Origin: CAZDUS01 sp964508705
GTDB taxonomy: Bacteria > Verrucomicrobiota > Kiritimatiellia > CAIKKV01 > CAITUY01
Assembly: GCA_964508705.1 (NCBI GenBank)
Contig: CAZDUS010000004.1
Coordinates: 1-64,000, forward strand
Length of the DNA stretch: 64,000 nt
Direction: 5' to 3'
The position numbers and the translations under genes were made by a program. Under the pieces are notes generated by a model that had not been told where the DNA came from, ran no database searches, and saw nothing but the letters and a program-made list of their open reading frames with translations. Positions 1 through 7,639 of the stretch are shown piece by piece. Numbering within the stretch: position 1 is the stretch's first letter; every line of letters starts with the position of its first letter.

Positions 1-732
1 ACCTCCGGCGAATCCCTCTCCCGCCGCGGCTACCGCAAAATCCCCATGGAAGCCCCCATGCAGGAGGCGCTCGCGGCCGCCGTTGTCATGGCCACCACCT
101 GGCAGAGCCAAGGCCACTTCATCAACCCTATGTGCGGCAGCGGGACCCTCGCCATCGAAGCCGCACTCCAGGCTCAGGGTCGCGCCCCCGGCCTTCTCCG
201 CAGCCAATACGGATTCCTACACCTCAAGGATGCCGACACCACCCTTTGGCAACGCATCCGCTCGGAAACACGCGCCCTGCCCAAACAGAAACTGACCGGC
301 CGCATCATCGCCTCCGACAATCGTCCGGAAGCCGTCGAGGCTGCCCGCCAGAACGCGCGCACCGCTGGCGTTGAGCAACTGATTGAATTCCACGTCTGCG
401 ACTTCGCTGACACCCCCATCCCGCCCGCTGAAGGTGAAAATCCCGGCGTGGTCGTCCTTAACCCCGCCTATGGCGAACGCATGGGCGACGTGCTCGCACT
501 GGAACCCGTCTACCGCCGCATCGGCGATTTCTTCAAACAAAAATGCCAGGGCTACCGCGGCTATGTCTTCACCGGCAATCTGGACCTCGGCAAAATGACC
601 GGCCTGCGGACCTCCCGCAAAATCCTATTCTTCAACGGCAACATCGAATGCCGCCTGCTGGGCTTCAATCTCTACGCCGGCTCCGTAAGAAAATCAAAAC
701 AACCTCCGGTCCCACTGAACCCTGAACCCTGA
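1..732 (+). CDS. RlmL-like 23S rRNA guanine-N2 methyltransferase, 5' truncated by the window
   Basis: The frame is open from base 1, so the N-terminus (normally with a THUMP RNA-binding domain) is outside the window. The 243 visible residues are a class I SAM-dependent methyltransferase: the entry motif SGESLSRRGYRK, the SAM-binding loop NPMCGSGTLAIEAA, and the catalytic-type loop NPAYGER, where the family usually has NPPYGER. Known relatives methylate G2445 of 23S rRNA at N2. The last residues (LNPEP) are encoded by a short GAACCCT repeat that runs across the stop codon. The next gene, another rRNA methyltransferase, starts 9 bases later in the same direction, so the two are probably co-transcribed. 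Family assignment is firm; the exact target base is inferred. Confidence 0.85.
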   Translation, partial: TSGESLSRRGYRKIPMEAPMQEALAAAVVMATTWQSQGHFINPMCGSGTLAIEAALQAQGRAPGLLRSQYGFLHLKDADTTLWQRIRSETRALPKQKLTGRIIASDNRPEAVEAARQNARTAGVEQLIEFHVCDFADTPIPPAEGENPGVVVLNPAYGERMGDVLALEPVYRRIGDFFKQKCQGYRGYVFTGNLDLGKMTGLRTSRKILFFNGNIECRLLGFNLYAGSVRKSKQPPVPLNPEP

Positions 733-737
733 ACCCT
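717..737. repeat. three tandem GAACCCT units across the end of the rlmL-like gene
   Basis: Three perfect 7-base units lie end to end. The first two encode the final residues and stop codon of the upstream methyltransferase and the third reaches the start region of the next gene. It belongs to the same kind of short CTGAA-rich repeats found in other gaps of this window. Confidence 0.8.
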
Positions 738-741
738 CCTC

Positions 742-2031
742 GTGCCCTTTCCCTTACATATCGAACAAATCGCGTACGGTGGCCGCGGCGTGGCCCGGCA
801 TGAAGGCAAAGTTTGCTTCATCCCCGGCGTCCTGCCCGGCGAAACCGTCGAGGCCGAACTCATCCGGGATCACGGCTCTTATATCGAAGCCAAAGCCCTC
901 TCCCTGCTCTCCCCCTCCCCCTCGCGAATCCCCACCACCTGCCCCCTCGCCCTATCGATCCCCAAAAACAAACCCACCCACACCCCACGCCCCCCCGTCT
1001 GCCCCGGCTGCTGTTACCAGCACATGGCCTACGAGACTGAACTCCAAATCAAACAAGACCACCTCTGCCAACTCCTCGAACGCCATCTTCCATCATCTCA
1101 ATATTCAATGTGGGAGGGGCGCTCCGCGCCGCGACAGACCGCTCACAGCTCCGAGTTCACCGCTCCAAGTTATATTCTCCCCCCCGTCGCCTCACCACTC
1201 TCCCTTGGCTATCGCAACAAGATGGCGCTACACGTCCAGCGGGACGGCTCGGACCTCCGGCTCGGCTACTTCATGGAAGACAATACCACCATCATCGATG
1301 TCCCCGCCTGCCCGCTGGCCATGCCACAGCTAAACGACCTGCTCGCCGAACGCCGCCGTGATGGCTCGTTCATGCACAGCCTGCGCAACGACATGAACCT
1401 TACCTTCCGCTGGACCGAGCGCGACGGCGCCACCTGGTGGCGTGGACGCGCGGCAGAAAACGATATCTGGCTGGTGGAGTCCTCGCCTGTCGGCCCCCTA
1501 AGCGTTCCCCGCAACAGCTTCTACCAGACCAATCCCGCCGTTGCCCGGCTCCTGGTGGAGGAAGTCATGCGACTTCTGGCCACCGATCATCCGGATCGTG
1601 TCATCGATCTCTACTGTGGTGTCGGCATCTTCGCTCTCGCCGCCGCCCATCAAGGGTTTTCAAAAGTGATCGGACTGGATGTGGATGGTCCCGCCCTGAA
1701 AGCCGCCGAGTATAACGCAAAAAAACTGGGGCATCCCGAAATTCAATGGATCGCCGGCAGTGCGCACAAGACTTCCCTCGCCTCACTGAAATCCAATCTA
1801 CCCACCACCGCCATTGTGGACCCCCCGCGAACCGGATTGGGCCGCGCCATGATCAAGCAGCTGACCAGCCTCGCCCCTTCGCGCATCCTCTACATTTCCT
1901 GCGCCGCCGACACCATGGCAAGGGACGTGGCCTGGCTAAAGGAATCCGGATTCACCGTCAAACAATCCCAACTCTTCGACATGTTCCCCCGCACCCCCCA
2001 CTTCGAATCCCTGACGGAACTGGCACTGTAG
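742..2031 (+). CDS. rlmD: TrmA/RlmD-family (uracil-5-)-methyltransferase
   Basis: A 429-residue protein with an N-terminal TRAM-like RNA-binding segment (about residues 1-60), a cysteine cluster (VCPGCCYQHM, with an earlier CPL) that in this family holds a 4Fe-4S cluster, and a C-terminal Rossmann methyltransferase domain. Diagnostic pieces are FYQTNPAVA, DLYCGVGIFALAAA (SAM loop), DPPRTGLG, and ISCAADTMARD carrying the catalytic cysteine. Family members make 5-methyluridine in 23S rRNA (U747 or U1939) or in tRNA; which one applies here cannot be told from motifs. It starts at GTG, and a proline-rich stretch around residues 55-90 looks like an insertion in the TRAM-cluster linker. The preceding methyltransferase ends 9 bases upstream. 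Confidence 0.85.
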   Translation: MPFPLHIEQIAYGGRGVARHEGKVCFIPGVLPGETVEAELIRDHGSYIEAKALSLLSPSPSRIPTTCPLALSIPKNKPTHTPRPPVCPGCCYQHMAYETELQIKQDHLCQLLERHLPSSQYSMWEGRSAPRQTAHSSEFTAPSYILPPVASPLSLGYRNKMALHVQRDGSDLRLGYFMEDNTTIIDVPACPLAMPQLNDLLAERRRDGSFMHSLRNDMNLTFRWTERDGATWWRGRAAENDIWLVESSPVGPLSVPRNSFYQTNPAVARLLVEEVMRLLATDHPDRVIDLYCGVGIFALAAAHQGFSKVIGLDVDGPALKAAEYNAKKLGHPEIQWIAGSAHKTSLASLKSNLPTTAIVDPPRTGLGRAMIKQLTSLAPSRILYISCAADTMARDVAWLKESGFTVKQSQLFDMFPRTPHFESLTELAL

Positions 2032-2067
2032 ACATTTGGCTTATCCGGCACCGCAGGCAGCCCATCA

Positions 2068-2097
2068 TAATCTTAATCGTAATCCTAATCGTAATCA
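2068..2097. repeat. five tandem TAATCN hexamers
   Basis: Units TAATCT, TAATCG, TAATCC, TAATCG, TAATCA follow one another without gaps just after the RlmD-like gene. Shortly downstream is a perfect 6-bp hairpin (GCGTCC-CACA-GGACGC, 2101-2116) without a T-run. No coding sequence covers either. Confidence 0.75.
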
Positions 2098-2119
2098 CTG
2101 GCGTCCCACAGGACGCATC

Positions 2120-2149
2120 TCCTAGACGGGGTCTCTCCTAGACGGGGTC
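2120..2149. repeat. direct repeat of a 14-base CCTAGACGGGGTC unit
   Basis: Two identical copies of TCCTAGACGGGGTC at 2120-2133 and 2136-2149, followed by AGACCGTAAATAG. The GACGGGGTCAGACC string resembles sequence often seen beside REP-associated tyrosine transposases, but no transposase is present, so the link is only a suggestion. Confidence 0.6.
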
Positions 2150-2208
2150 AGACCGTAAATAGCAACTAATGTTGAAGAGCCGGGAACGACATACTGACAC
2201 CCGTCTTC

Positions 2209-2251
2209 CTTCATCTTGTATCCGCCGCATGCGCCCCTTGACGGTGGTATC
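2209..2251 (-). pseudogene. remnant of a second Phd-like antitoxin gene (3' end only)
   Basis: Read on the minus strand these 43 bases encode DTTVKGRMRRIQDE, matching the C-terminus DTTVKGHIRRIQNE of the intact antitoxin about 370 bases away; by eye 38 of 43 bases agree. The stop codon is not preserved and no start or toxin lies around it. It looks like the leftover of a duplicated or recombined toxin-antitoxin locus. Confidence 0.7.
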
Positions 2252-2316
2252 TTGAAAAATATTGGACAAAAAGCAAAGCCAGCGTCATTGAAATATCATC
2301 TCAACGTGTTGACTTT

Positions 2317-2592
2317 TCAATACACTTCATCGTGAGCACCCACGTTAACAGGAACAATGGTTTCCCCTTCGACAAGGAATTCGATGGTAATTCGATAGGA
2401 AATGTTGATTGAAACGGAATGAAGCTCCTTAAGTGATCCCTTGAGCTTGTGTAGACGCAAGGACGGATGAAATGGGTTCAATTCCAGCAATTCCAGAGTC
2501 TTCTGATACTGTTGCAGCAATGCCGGATGCTTCCTGATAAACTTGGCCGCCCTCCGCGTATAACTGTCTGTAAAGACCAAGTTATACTTCAT
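2317..2592 (-). CDS. RelE/ParE-superfamily toxin of a type II toxin-antitoxin pair
   Basis: A 91-residue basic protein beginning MKYNLVFTDSYTRRAAKF, with the pattern F-x-x-S-Y-x-R...K and a central HKLKGSLKELHSVSI then SYRITIEF, typical of RelE/YafQ/ParE toxins. RelE-type members cut mRNA in the ribosome; ParE-type members hit gyrase, and the sequence alone does not separate these. The start used here overlaps the last 11 bases of the antitoxin gene, the usual translational coupling; a longer upstream extension would lie inside the antitoxin and is not supported. The C-terminal residues FLVEGETIVPVNVGAHDEVY fit the last strand of the fold. Confidence 0.85.
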   Translation of the reverse strand: MKYNLVFTDSYTRRAAKFIRKHPALLQQYQKTLELLELNPFHPSLRLHKLKGSLKELHSVSINISYRITIEFLVEGETIVPVNVGAHDEVY

Positions 2593-2839
2593 TTTGAATC
2601 CGCCGAATGTGCCCCTTGACAGTGGTATCGGCAACACGGCCTGCCGCATAATCCGCGCGTGCTTCACGAACGGCTTGCCCAAGTTCCAACTCGCGCAAGG
2701 CGTCGTACTTTTCGACAGTCATCACAACATAACGCCCCTTGCCATGCACCGTAATAACAGCCTCCCCATCCTGACTCAAAACAGGATCCAAGCTCGAAAT
2801 ACCTCTACGTTTAAGTTCCGCCGCTGTCAAAGTACTCAT
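2582..2839 (-). CDS. Phd/YefM-type antitoxin
   Basis: An 85-residue protein, MSTLTAAELKRRGISSLD..., with the Phd/YefM layout: an N-terminal DNA-binding part containing a conserved VITVHGKGRYVVMTVEKYDAL segment and a charged C-terminal helix (AVREARADYAAGR) that would wrap the toxin. The start is chosen for its GGAG seven bases upstream. Such antitoxins neutralise the toxin and, with it, repress their own promoter; a good candidate promoter lies just upstream. The gene overlaps the downstream toxin by 11 bases. A 43-base copy of its 3' end persists at 2209-2251. Confidence 0.85.
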   Translation of the reverse strand: MSTLTAAELKRRGISSLDPVLSQDGEAVITVHGKGRYVVMTVEKYDALRELELGQAVREARADYAAGRVADTTVKGHIRRIQNEV

Positions 2840-2864
2840 GATGCATCTCCAAAAAGTACTATAA

Positions 2865-2892
2865 ATAATACCAAGTAGTGCGCTTTTTTCAA
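2865..2892 (-). promoter_or_regulatory. candidate sigma-70 promoter of the toxin-antitoxin operon
   Basis: On the minus strand TTGAAA (-35) and TATTAT (-10) are 16 bases apart, with the -10 about 25 bases before the antitoxin start codon. The match is good and its place is right; there is no experimental support. Confidence 0.5.
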
Positions 2893-2924
2893 GAAACATT
2901 CACGACATCTCGAAACAGTTACTT

Positions 2925-3199
2925 CTACACCCGGCCTCTATCCCCAAACAGCCTCTTCCCCCACACCGCAATCCCCGCCAGCACCAGCCTCGGAATCTTA
3001 ATCCACCACACCGACACCCCGATCGCCACAAACAGCAAGGTATCCTCCAACAGCAATGCGATATCGCAATATGGTGATTCAAAAGATCAGCGTGCTTTTT
3101 GGACAGTAACCCGCGCTTCACATTATCAATAATAACACCGGCGCCATAAGCCAACCCAAGCACATTCGCCACCGTCCAGTCTTCAATGCCGCGGGCCAC
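2925..3199 (-). pseudogene. frameshifted C-terminal fragment of a nucleoside-recognition (Gate) domain membrane protein
   Basis: Minus-strand translation gives RGIEDWTVANVLGLAYGAG then VIIDNVKRGLLSKKHADLLN and HHIAISH in one frame; after a one-base deletion at about 3050 the sense continues in another frame as LLEDTLLFVAIGVSVWWIKI and ends ...KRLFGDRGRV with a TAG. The signature G-AYGAG ... HH-ISH-LLED is that of Gate-domain proteins (YjiH/SpmA type). Upstream, the same frame has a TGA about one codon before this fragment and no recognisable remainder, so the gene is both truncated and shifted. The stretch from here to the larB start (about 270 bases) shows nothing else but weak CTGAATT-type repeat at 3340-3395. 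Confidence 0.65.
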
Positions 3200-3469
3200 G
3201 CTTCAACCACACAAGACCAAAGCAGCCCCTGCCAAGTTTTCGACATATTTTCCTGCATAATCACATTCTTGTTTAACGTTCCTGCCAATCAAACAGGGCA
3301 AATATTTACGCCGCCATAATATGGGCGTCAACACATTCCGAATTCTAACTTCTGGATTCATTCCCTTTGTCCTGAACCCCGAACCATTGCTCCCTTTCAT
3401 ACTTCCCCATCCATCTCACCTCCCATATTATCTTGACGCATCCCCGCTCTCTTTCCATCCTCTACACCT

Positions 3470-4333
3470 ATGAACCTTCGAAAGATTCTCGATCAGGTCG
3501 CTAAAGGCCAACTCAAACCTGCCGCCGCCGAACAACACATCGATGCCACCCGCGAAAAGAATCTCGGCTTCGCTCGTGTCGATACCGACCGCCTCCGCCG
3601 CCGCGGCTTCCCAGAAGTCATTTTCGCCCAAAGCAAGACCGCCGACCACATCGTCAAGATCATGACGGCCCTCAATGAGTCCGGCCAGAATGTATTGGCC
3701 ACCCGTGCCAACCCGGCCCAATACGAAGCCGTCCGCAAAGTCTTCCCGAAAGCCGTTTATCACGAGGCCGCCCGGATCATCGCCCTCGACGTCAAACCCG
3801 CCACCCCCGCCGTCGGCCTCGTCGCCGTCCTCTGCGCCGGCACCACCGATATTCCCGTGGCCGAGGAAGCCGCCATCGTCGCCGAAAAAATGGGCGCCAA
3901 CGTCCGCCGCGTCTTCGATGTCGGCGTAGCCGGTCTCCACCGCCTCATTCATCACCTGCCCGATCTCCAAAAAGCCCGCGTCCTGATCGTCGTCGCCGGC
4001 ATGGAAGGCGCCCTTCCCTCCGTCGTGGGCGGCATGACGCAAGCCCCGATCATCGCAGTCCCCACCAGCATCGGCTATGGCACCAGCATGCAAGGCACCG
4101 CCGCCCTGCTCGCCATGCTGAACACCTGCGTCCCCGGCATCACCGTCGTCAATATCGACAACGGTTTCGGCGCTGGCGTCGCCGCCGCCATGATCAACCG
4201 CCTCCCCGAACAGCATCGCTTATCAAAGCCGCTCCCTGTAGGGGCGTCGCTCGCCGACGCCCGCAGACGCCGAAAAACAGCCTCCAATGCTCGCCGTTTG
4301 CAATCACCCCATAAAAAGAGGAACTCCCCGTGA
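3470..4333 (+). CDS. larB: LarB, pyridinium-3,5-biscarboxylic acid mononucleotide synthase
   Basis: LarB carboxylates and hydrolyses nicotinic acid adenine dinucleotide, the first step towards the nickel-pincer nucleotide cofactor of lactate racemase-type enzymes. The 287-residue protein has the short N-terminal segment seen in LarB (MNLRKILDQVAKGQL) and a PurE/AIR-carboxylase-like domain with GTTDIPVAEEAAIVAEKMG, DVGVAGLHRLIHHL, VVAGMEGALPSVVGG and PTSIGYG. LarB normally ends soon after GVAAAMINR; here about 40 extra residues follow, partly encoded by a palindromic intergenic repeat (PVGASLADARR). The stop overlaps the larC start (GTGA), so the two are translationally coupled. The extra tail is probably a harmless read-through extension. 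Confidence 0.9.
   Translation: MNLRKILDQVAKGQLKPAAAEQHIDATREKNLGFARVDTDRLRRRGFPEVIFAQSKTADHIVKIMTALNESGQNVLATRANPAQYEAVRKVFPKAVYHEAARIIALDVKPATPAVGLVAVLCAGTTDIPVAEEAAIVAEKMGANVRRVFDVGVAGLHRLIHHLPDLQKARVLIVVAGMEGALPSVVGGMTQAPIIAVPTSIGYGTSMQGTAALLAMLNTCVPGITVVNIDNGFGAGVAAAMINRLPEQHRLSKPLPVGASLADARRRRKTASNARRLQSPHKKRNSP
4238..4263. repeat. palindromic repeat, copy 1 (inside larB)
   Basis: GTAG followed by stem GGGCGTCG, loop CTCGC and stem CGACGCCC. The same unit recurs at 7415, 9814 and 12145. This copy is inside the larB reading frame and is translated. Confidence 0.85.
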
Positions 4334-5535
4334 GCCGCACCCTTTGGTTCGACAGCGTGGGCGGCGCCAGCGGCGACATGATTCTCGCATCCCTGATTGA
4401 CCTCGGCGTCAGTCCGGAAACCCTTCAGACAGCACTTGCCTCGCTTGGCGATTTCCATATCCGCCTTGAAGTATCCAAGGTTTCCGATCACGGCCTTTCC
4501 GGCACACGCGTCGCCGTGCACACCCACGAGCGCCATGATTCACATCACCACCGCCACGCCCACTCACACCGGGGCCTCAAGGACATCACCACAATTATCG
4601 AGAGCGCCAGCCTTCCCGGTCTCGTCAAACAACAATCCATTACCGTCTTCCGCCGCCTCGCCGAAGCCGAAGCTGCCATACACCAGACCACACCGGAAGC
4701 CATTCATTTCCACGAAGTCGGCGCCCTCGACGCCATCGCCGATATCGTCGGTTCCTGTCTCGGTTTGTCATTGCTCGACGTAGACCGCGTCGGTTTCTCT
4801 CCTCTCCCGGCCGGACACGGCACCATCACCTGCGCGCACGGAACCCTTCCCAATCCCGCTCCTGCCACCATGGCGCTCCTGCAGGGTTTCCCCATGGTCC
4901 GCGTCGATGAACCTTTCGAACTGGTCACCCCAACGGCGGCGGCGCTCCTATCCACTTGGGCGGGATCCAGCCTCCCCCCCGCAGGATCAACCATAGGCGC
5001 CATCGGACACGCCTTCGGCCACCGCAAACTCAACAGCCGCCCAAACCTCCTACGCGCTACACTCATGGAGTCGTCCGCCAACCACAACTCCAGCGACGAC
5101 TGCCTGGTGCTGGAAACCAACATCGACGACACCACGCCTGAACTGGTCGGCGCCCTCACACAAAAACTACTCGCCAGCGGTGCCTTCGATGTCTTCACCA
5201 CCTCCATCCAGATGAAGAAGCAACGACCGGGTATGTTGCTGACCGTCCTATGTGCGCCCTCCCGCCGGGAAACCCTGTTGGATTTGATTTTTACCGAAAG
5301 CACCACCTTTGGCGTGCGCGAATACATGACCCGCCGCACGATGTTGGAACGCAAGTGGGAACCGATAACCACGCCTTATGGCCAGGTGCGCGTCAAACTG
5401 GGACAATGGCACGGCAAGACCGTGACTGCATCACCGGAATACGATGACTGCTTGACGCTCGCAGAGAAGACTGGGGCCCCGCTCCGCACCATCTACGAAT
5501 CAGCCCGCTCCGAAAGCCGAAAGTTCATCGGGTAA
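4330..5535 (+). CDS. larC: LarC, nickel-insertion protein for the pincer cofactor
   Basis: LarC inserts nickel into the pincer nucleotide in a CTP-dependent step. The 401-residue protein starts WFDSVGGASGDMILASLIDLG, the LarC N-terminal signature, has FHEVGALDAIADIVG, and ends with the second domain (LETNIDDTTPELVG). A histidine-rich run at residues 64-80 (HTHERHDSHHHRHAHSH) is a likely nickel-binding loop. In some lactobacilli larC is split into two frames joined by programmed frameshifting; here it is one continuous frame. The GTG start overlaps the larB stop and has AGAGGA upstream. larE lies 13 kb away in this window; no larA is seen. Confidence 0.92.
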   Translation: MSRTLWFDSVGGASGDMILASLIDLGVSPETLQTALASLGDFHIRLEVSKVSDHGLSGTRVAVHTHERHDSHHHRHAHSHRGLKDITTIIESASLPGLVKQQSITVFRRLAEAEAAIHQTTPEAIHFHEVGALDAIADIVGSCLGLSLLDVDRVGFSPLPAGHGTITCAHGTLPNPAPATMALLQGFPMVRVDEPFELVTPTAAALLSTWAGSSLPPAGSTIGAIGHAFGHRKLNSRPNLLRATLMESSANHNSSDDCLVLETNIDDTTPELVGALTQKLLASGAFDVFTTSIQMKKQRPGMLLTVLCAPSRRETLLDLIFTESTTFGVREYMTRRTMLERKWEPITTPYGQVRVKLGQWHGKTVTASPEYDDCLTLAEKTGAPLRTIYESARSESRKFIG

Positions 5536-5642
5536 TACTTGGCCTACTTCACGACCGAAAATCCAGCCGGAACATCGACGCTGAAAACCTGCTTCCCGTT
5601 TTCACGGCGCCATTTCACGCTTCATACTTCTCCCCCTCCCCC

Positions 5643-6500
5643 TCAAACATTCGAGCCGCGCCAGTGCAGTTTCTGCCTCAAAACCGAAAAATAGCTGTAG
5701 CCAGGCAAATGAATCAACCGCACTCCCTGACCGCTTCGCCGGATTTCAACCCGGTCACCAACCACCAACTCCTGCCCCACCTGCCCATCCACCGCCAGCT
5801 TCGCGCCCAGCGACCGCCCCACAACCTCCACCGCCACCACAACCTCATCGGGAATCACCAACGGCCTAGTACTCAAGGTGTGTGGACAAATTAGGCTCGC
5901 CACTAACGTGCGCGCGCTCGGCATCAAGATTGGCCCGCCCGTGGACAAGGAATGCCCCGTACTTCCCGTCGGCGTGGAAATAATCAACCCGTCACACACA
6001 AAATCACCCACCTCTTCCCCGTTCAACGTCATTCGTAATGTCGCCACGCGGCCCCCACCCGAGGTCATCACCACATCATTCAAAGCACGGTACCCCGAAA
6101 TCGTCTCTCCATTCCGAACCACATTGCAATCAACAATGGTCCGCAAAGAGGTGGCATATTTTCCTGCCACAAGACAGTCGAGTGCGTACTCAAGTTTATC
6201 TTCCGTCACGCTCGTCATGAACCCCAGCGCTCCGAGATTAACCCCGATAACAGGAATATCCCTCCCATCGAGCGCGCGTACGGCGCTAAGCATCGTTCCG
6301 TCGCCACCCATGACCATCACAATGTCCGCGCTACGCAAAACATCCCGGGCTGTACCAACCGCCGTCATCCCCAGCAAAGCGGCCGTCTCCGGCTCCGGCA
6401 ACAACTGGAGCCCCAGCGCCTCCGCCTTCGTCTTTAGACGCCCCAGAACGCCCTTCGCCTTTTCCTTCCCGCAATTGGCAATCACTCCAATAGTTTTCAT
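5643..6500 (-). CDS. nadK: NAD kinase
   Basis: Makes NADP from NAD with ATP or polyphosphate in the cytosol. The 285-residue protein shows the GGDGT motif (residues 65-69), the NLGALGFM segment, and the glycine-rich STPTGSTGHSLSTGGPI loop, where most family members have TAYSLSAGGPI. Length is normal. It lies 25 bases downstream of tlyA on the same strand, an arrangement common in bacteria, and is probably co-transcribed with it. Confidence 0.93.
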   Translation of the reverse strand: MKTIGVIANCGKEKAKGVLGRLKTKAEALGLQLLPEPETAALLGMTAVGTARDVLRSADIVMVMGGDGTMLSAVRALDGRDIPVIGVNLGALGFMTSVTEDKLEYALDCLVAGKYATSLRTIVDCNVVRNGETISGYRALNDVVMTSGGGRVATLRMTLNGEEVGDFVCDGLIISTPTGSTGHSLSTGGPILMPSARTLVASLICPHTLSTRPLVIPDEVVVAVEVVGRSLGAKLAVDGQVGQELVVGDRVEIRRSGQGVRLIHLPGYSYFSVLRQKLHWRGSNV

Positions 6501-6525
6501 AGCACCCCACCTTCTAATCCACCGC

Positions 6526-7302
6526 TTAACATTCTGGATTCTGAATTCCGACTCCTGAATTCACGCCCCTCCCCTTCCTCCACCACGCCAGAAATTCCAC
6601 ATTCCCCGCTGGACCCTTCAACGGCGACTCACAAAGCCCAAGCCATTCCAAATTCAATGTCCCCGTCCCGAATTCACGAATCCGCCGAACCACCTCATCC
6701 CGCGCCGCCGGATCACGCACCACGCCGCCCTTCTTCACCTGCTCCCGTCCCGCTTCAAATTGCGGCTTAATCAAGGTCACCAATTCACCGCCGGGCTCAA
6801 TCAGCGTTGTAACAGGGGGCATAATCAGCGTCAAGGAGATGAACGAGACATCCACAGAAGCAAACTGGAATGGCTCCGGAATATCCTTGGCCGAGAGATA
6901 TCGTGCGTTCAACCCTTCCTTCACCACCACCCGGGGATCATTCCTCAGCCGCCAATCCAGCTGCCCCGTCCCAACATCAATCGCATACACCTTGACCGCG
7001 CCGTGCTGCAACATGCAGTCAGTGAATCCGCCTGTCGAGGCCCCGATGTCCACACACACCTTGCCCTTCACATCAAACCCAAACGCATTGAAAGCCGCCT
7101 CCAACTTTCCTCCGCCCCGCCCGACAAATGGCTCTGGCGCCTCAACAGTCACCACCGCCTCCGTATCCACCTCGCGACCTGGTTTATCCGCCACATTCTC
7201 CCCCACTCGAACCACCCCGGCCAGAACAAGACGTTGCGCCTTTTCACGGCTTTCCGCCAATCCACGTTCCACCAGCATCAAATCAAGTCTTTGTTTCGCC
7301 AT
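6526..7302 (-). CDS. tlyA: TlyA-family rRNA 2'-O-methyltransferase
   Basis: An N-terminal S4 RNA-binding domain (MAKQRLDLMLVERGLAESRE...) is followed by an FtsJ-like methyltransferase domain with the SAM loop VCVDIGASTGGFTDCMLQ and the KPQFEAGRE motif. In mycobacteria TlyA methylates C1409 of 16S and C1920 of 23S rRNA; one or both targets may apply. The last dozen residues (GVNSGVGIQNPEC) are encoded by a CTGAATTC-type intergenic repeat, so the true conserved end is near EFLAWWRKG. Leads into nadK. Confidence 0.9.
   Translation of the reverse strand: MAKQRLDLMLVERGLAESREKAQRLVLAGVVRVGENVADKPGREVDTEAVVTVEAPEPFVGRGGGKLEAAFNAFGFDVKGKVCVDIGASTGGFTDCMLQHGAVKVYAIDVGTGQLDWRLRNDPRVVVKEGLNARYLSAKDIPEPFQFASVDVSFISLTLIMPPVTTLIEPGGELVTLIKPQFEAGREQVKKGGVVRDPAARDEVVRRIREFGTGTLNLEWLGLCESPLKGPAGNVEFLAWWRKGRGVNSGVGIQNPEC
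6531..6562. repeat. CTGGATTCTGAATTC-type repeat, copy in the 3' end of tlyA
   Basis: A run of ATTCTGGATTCTGAATTCC then ACTCCTGAATTC. The same low-complexity family occurs at 7314, 7527, 9996, 12184 and 12577. This copy is translated as the tail of TlyA. Confidence 0.8.
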
Positions 7303-7313
7303 AACGATTCCCT

Positions 7314-7336
7314 ATGAATTCAGAATCCAGAATCCA
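7314..7336. repeat. GAATTCAGAATCC-type repeat upstream of tlyA
   Basis: Reverse-orientation copy of the same family, lying in the 337-base gap between the divergent tlyA and rlmI genes (7303-7639). That gap holds only repeats: this one, the palindromes at 7415 and 7454 and the run at 7527; I see no gene in it. Confidence 0.7.
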
Positions 7337-7414
7337 GCCACCATAAGCCAGCAGAAAATACCTCTATCCTATGCTCATCTCCGTGTCTTGGCGGTATTTC
7401 GAATGCTTAATCTC

Positions 7415-7440
7415 GTAGGGGCGTCGCTCGCCGACGCCCG
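7415..7440. repeat. palindromic repeat, copy 2
   Basis: Identical over 26 bases to the copy inside larB (stem GGGCGTCG / CGACGCCC). It lies in the tlyA-rlmI gap. Confidence 0.85.
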
Positions 7441-7453
7441 CGGCTGCCGACCT

Positions 7454-7484
7454 GCCTGTAATGCTGCGTATAGCGCTTACAGGC
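7454..7484. repeat. inverted repeat GCCTGTAA / TTACAGGC
   Basis: Perfect 8-base arms separated by 15 bases, just after palindrome copy 2. The two may together form one composite mobile repeat (MITE-like). No T-run follows, so it is not a convincing terminator. Confidence 0.6.
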
Positions 7485-7526
7485 GGACAGGCACCACACT
7501 CTACCCACACTTAGGTTTCATCTTTG

Positions 7527-7565
7527 GATTCTGACTTCTGACTCCTGACTCCTGAATTCTGAATA
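7527..7565. repeat. CTGACTTCTGACTCCTGACTCC run
   Basis: A chain of CTGA-led heptamer to nonamer units (GGATTCTGACTTC, TGACTCC twice, TGAATTC, TGAATA) ahead of the rlmI-like gene. Same family as at 6531 and 12577. Confidence 0.75.
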
Positions 7566-7639
7566 CGCTCCCTCCCCCTTGACACAATCCGCCCTCTCCT
7601 TCATCGTGTTGCCAGTTGTCATCAAGCTGGAGCTATACT

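Noticed and set aside
2068..2149. Possible CRISPR array from the short repeats
   Set aside because: Units are 6 or 14 bases, tandem or two-copy, with no regular spacers and no cas genes nearby.
3428..4216. Long minus-strand open frame opposite larB (262 codons)
   Set aside because: Its translation is a low-complexity G/A/D/H mixture produced by the codon bias of larB on the other strand; no motif and no ribosome site.
4704..5372. Minus-strand frame of 222 codons opposite larC
   Set aside because: Shadow of larC; no recognisable domain and no start signal.
5878..6558. Plus-strand frame of 226 codons opposite nadK and the tlyA end
   Set aside because: Shadow of nadK, which has all catalytic motifs.
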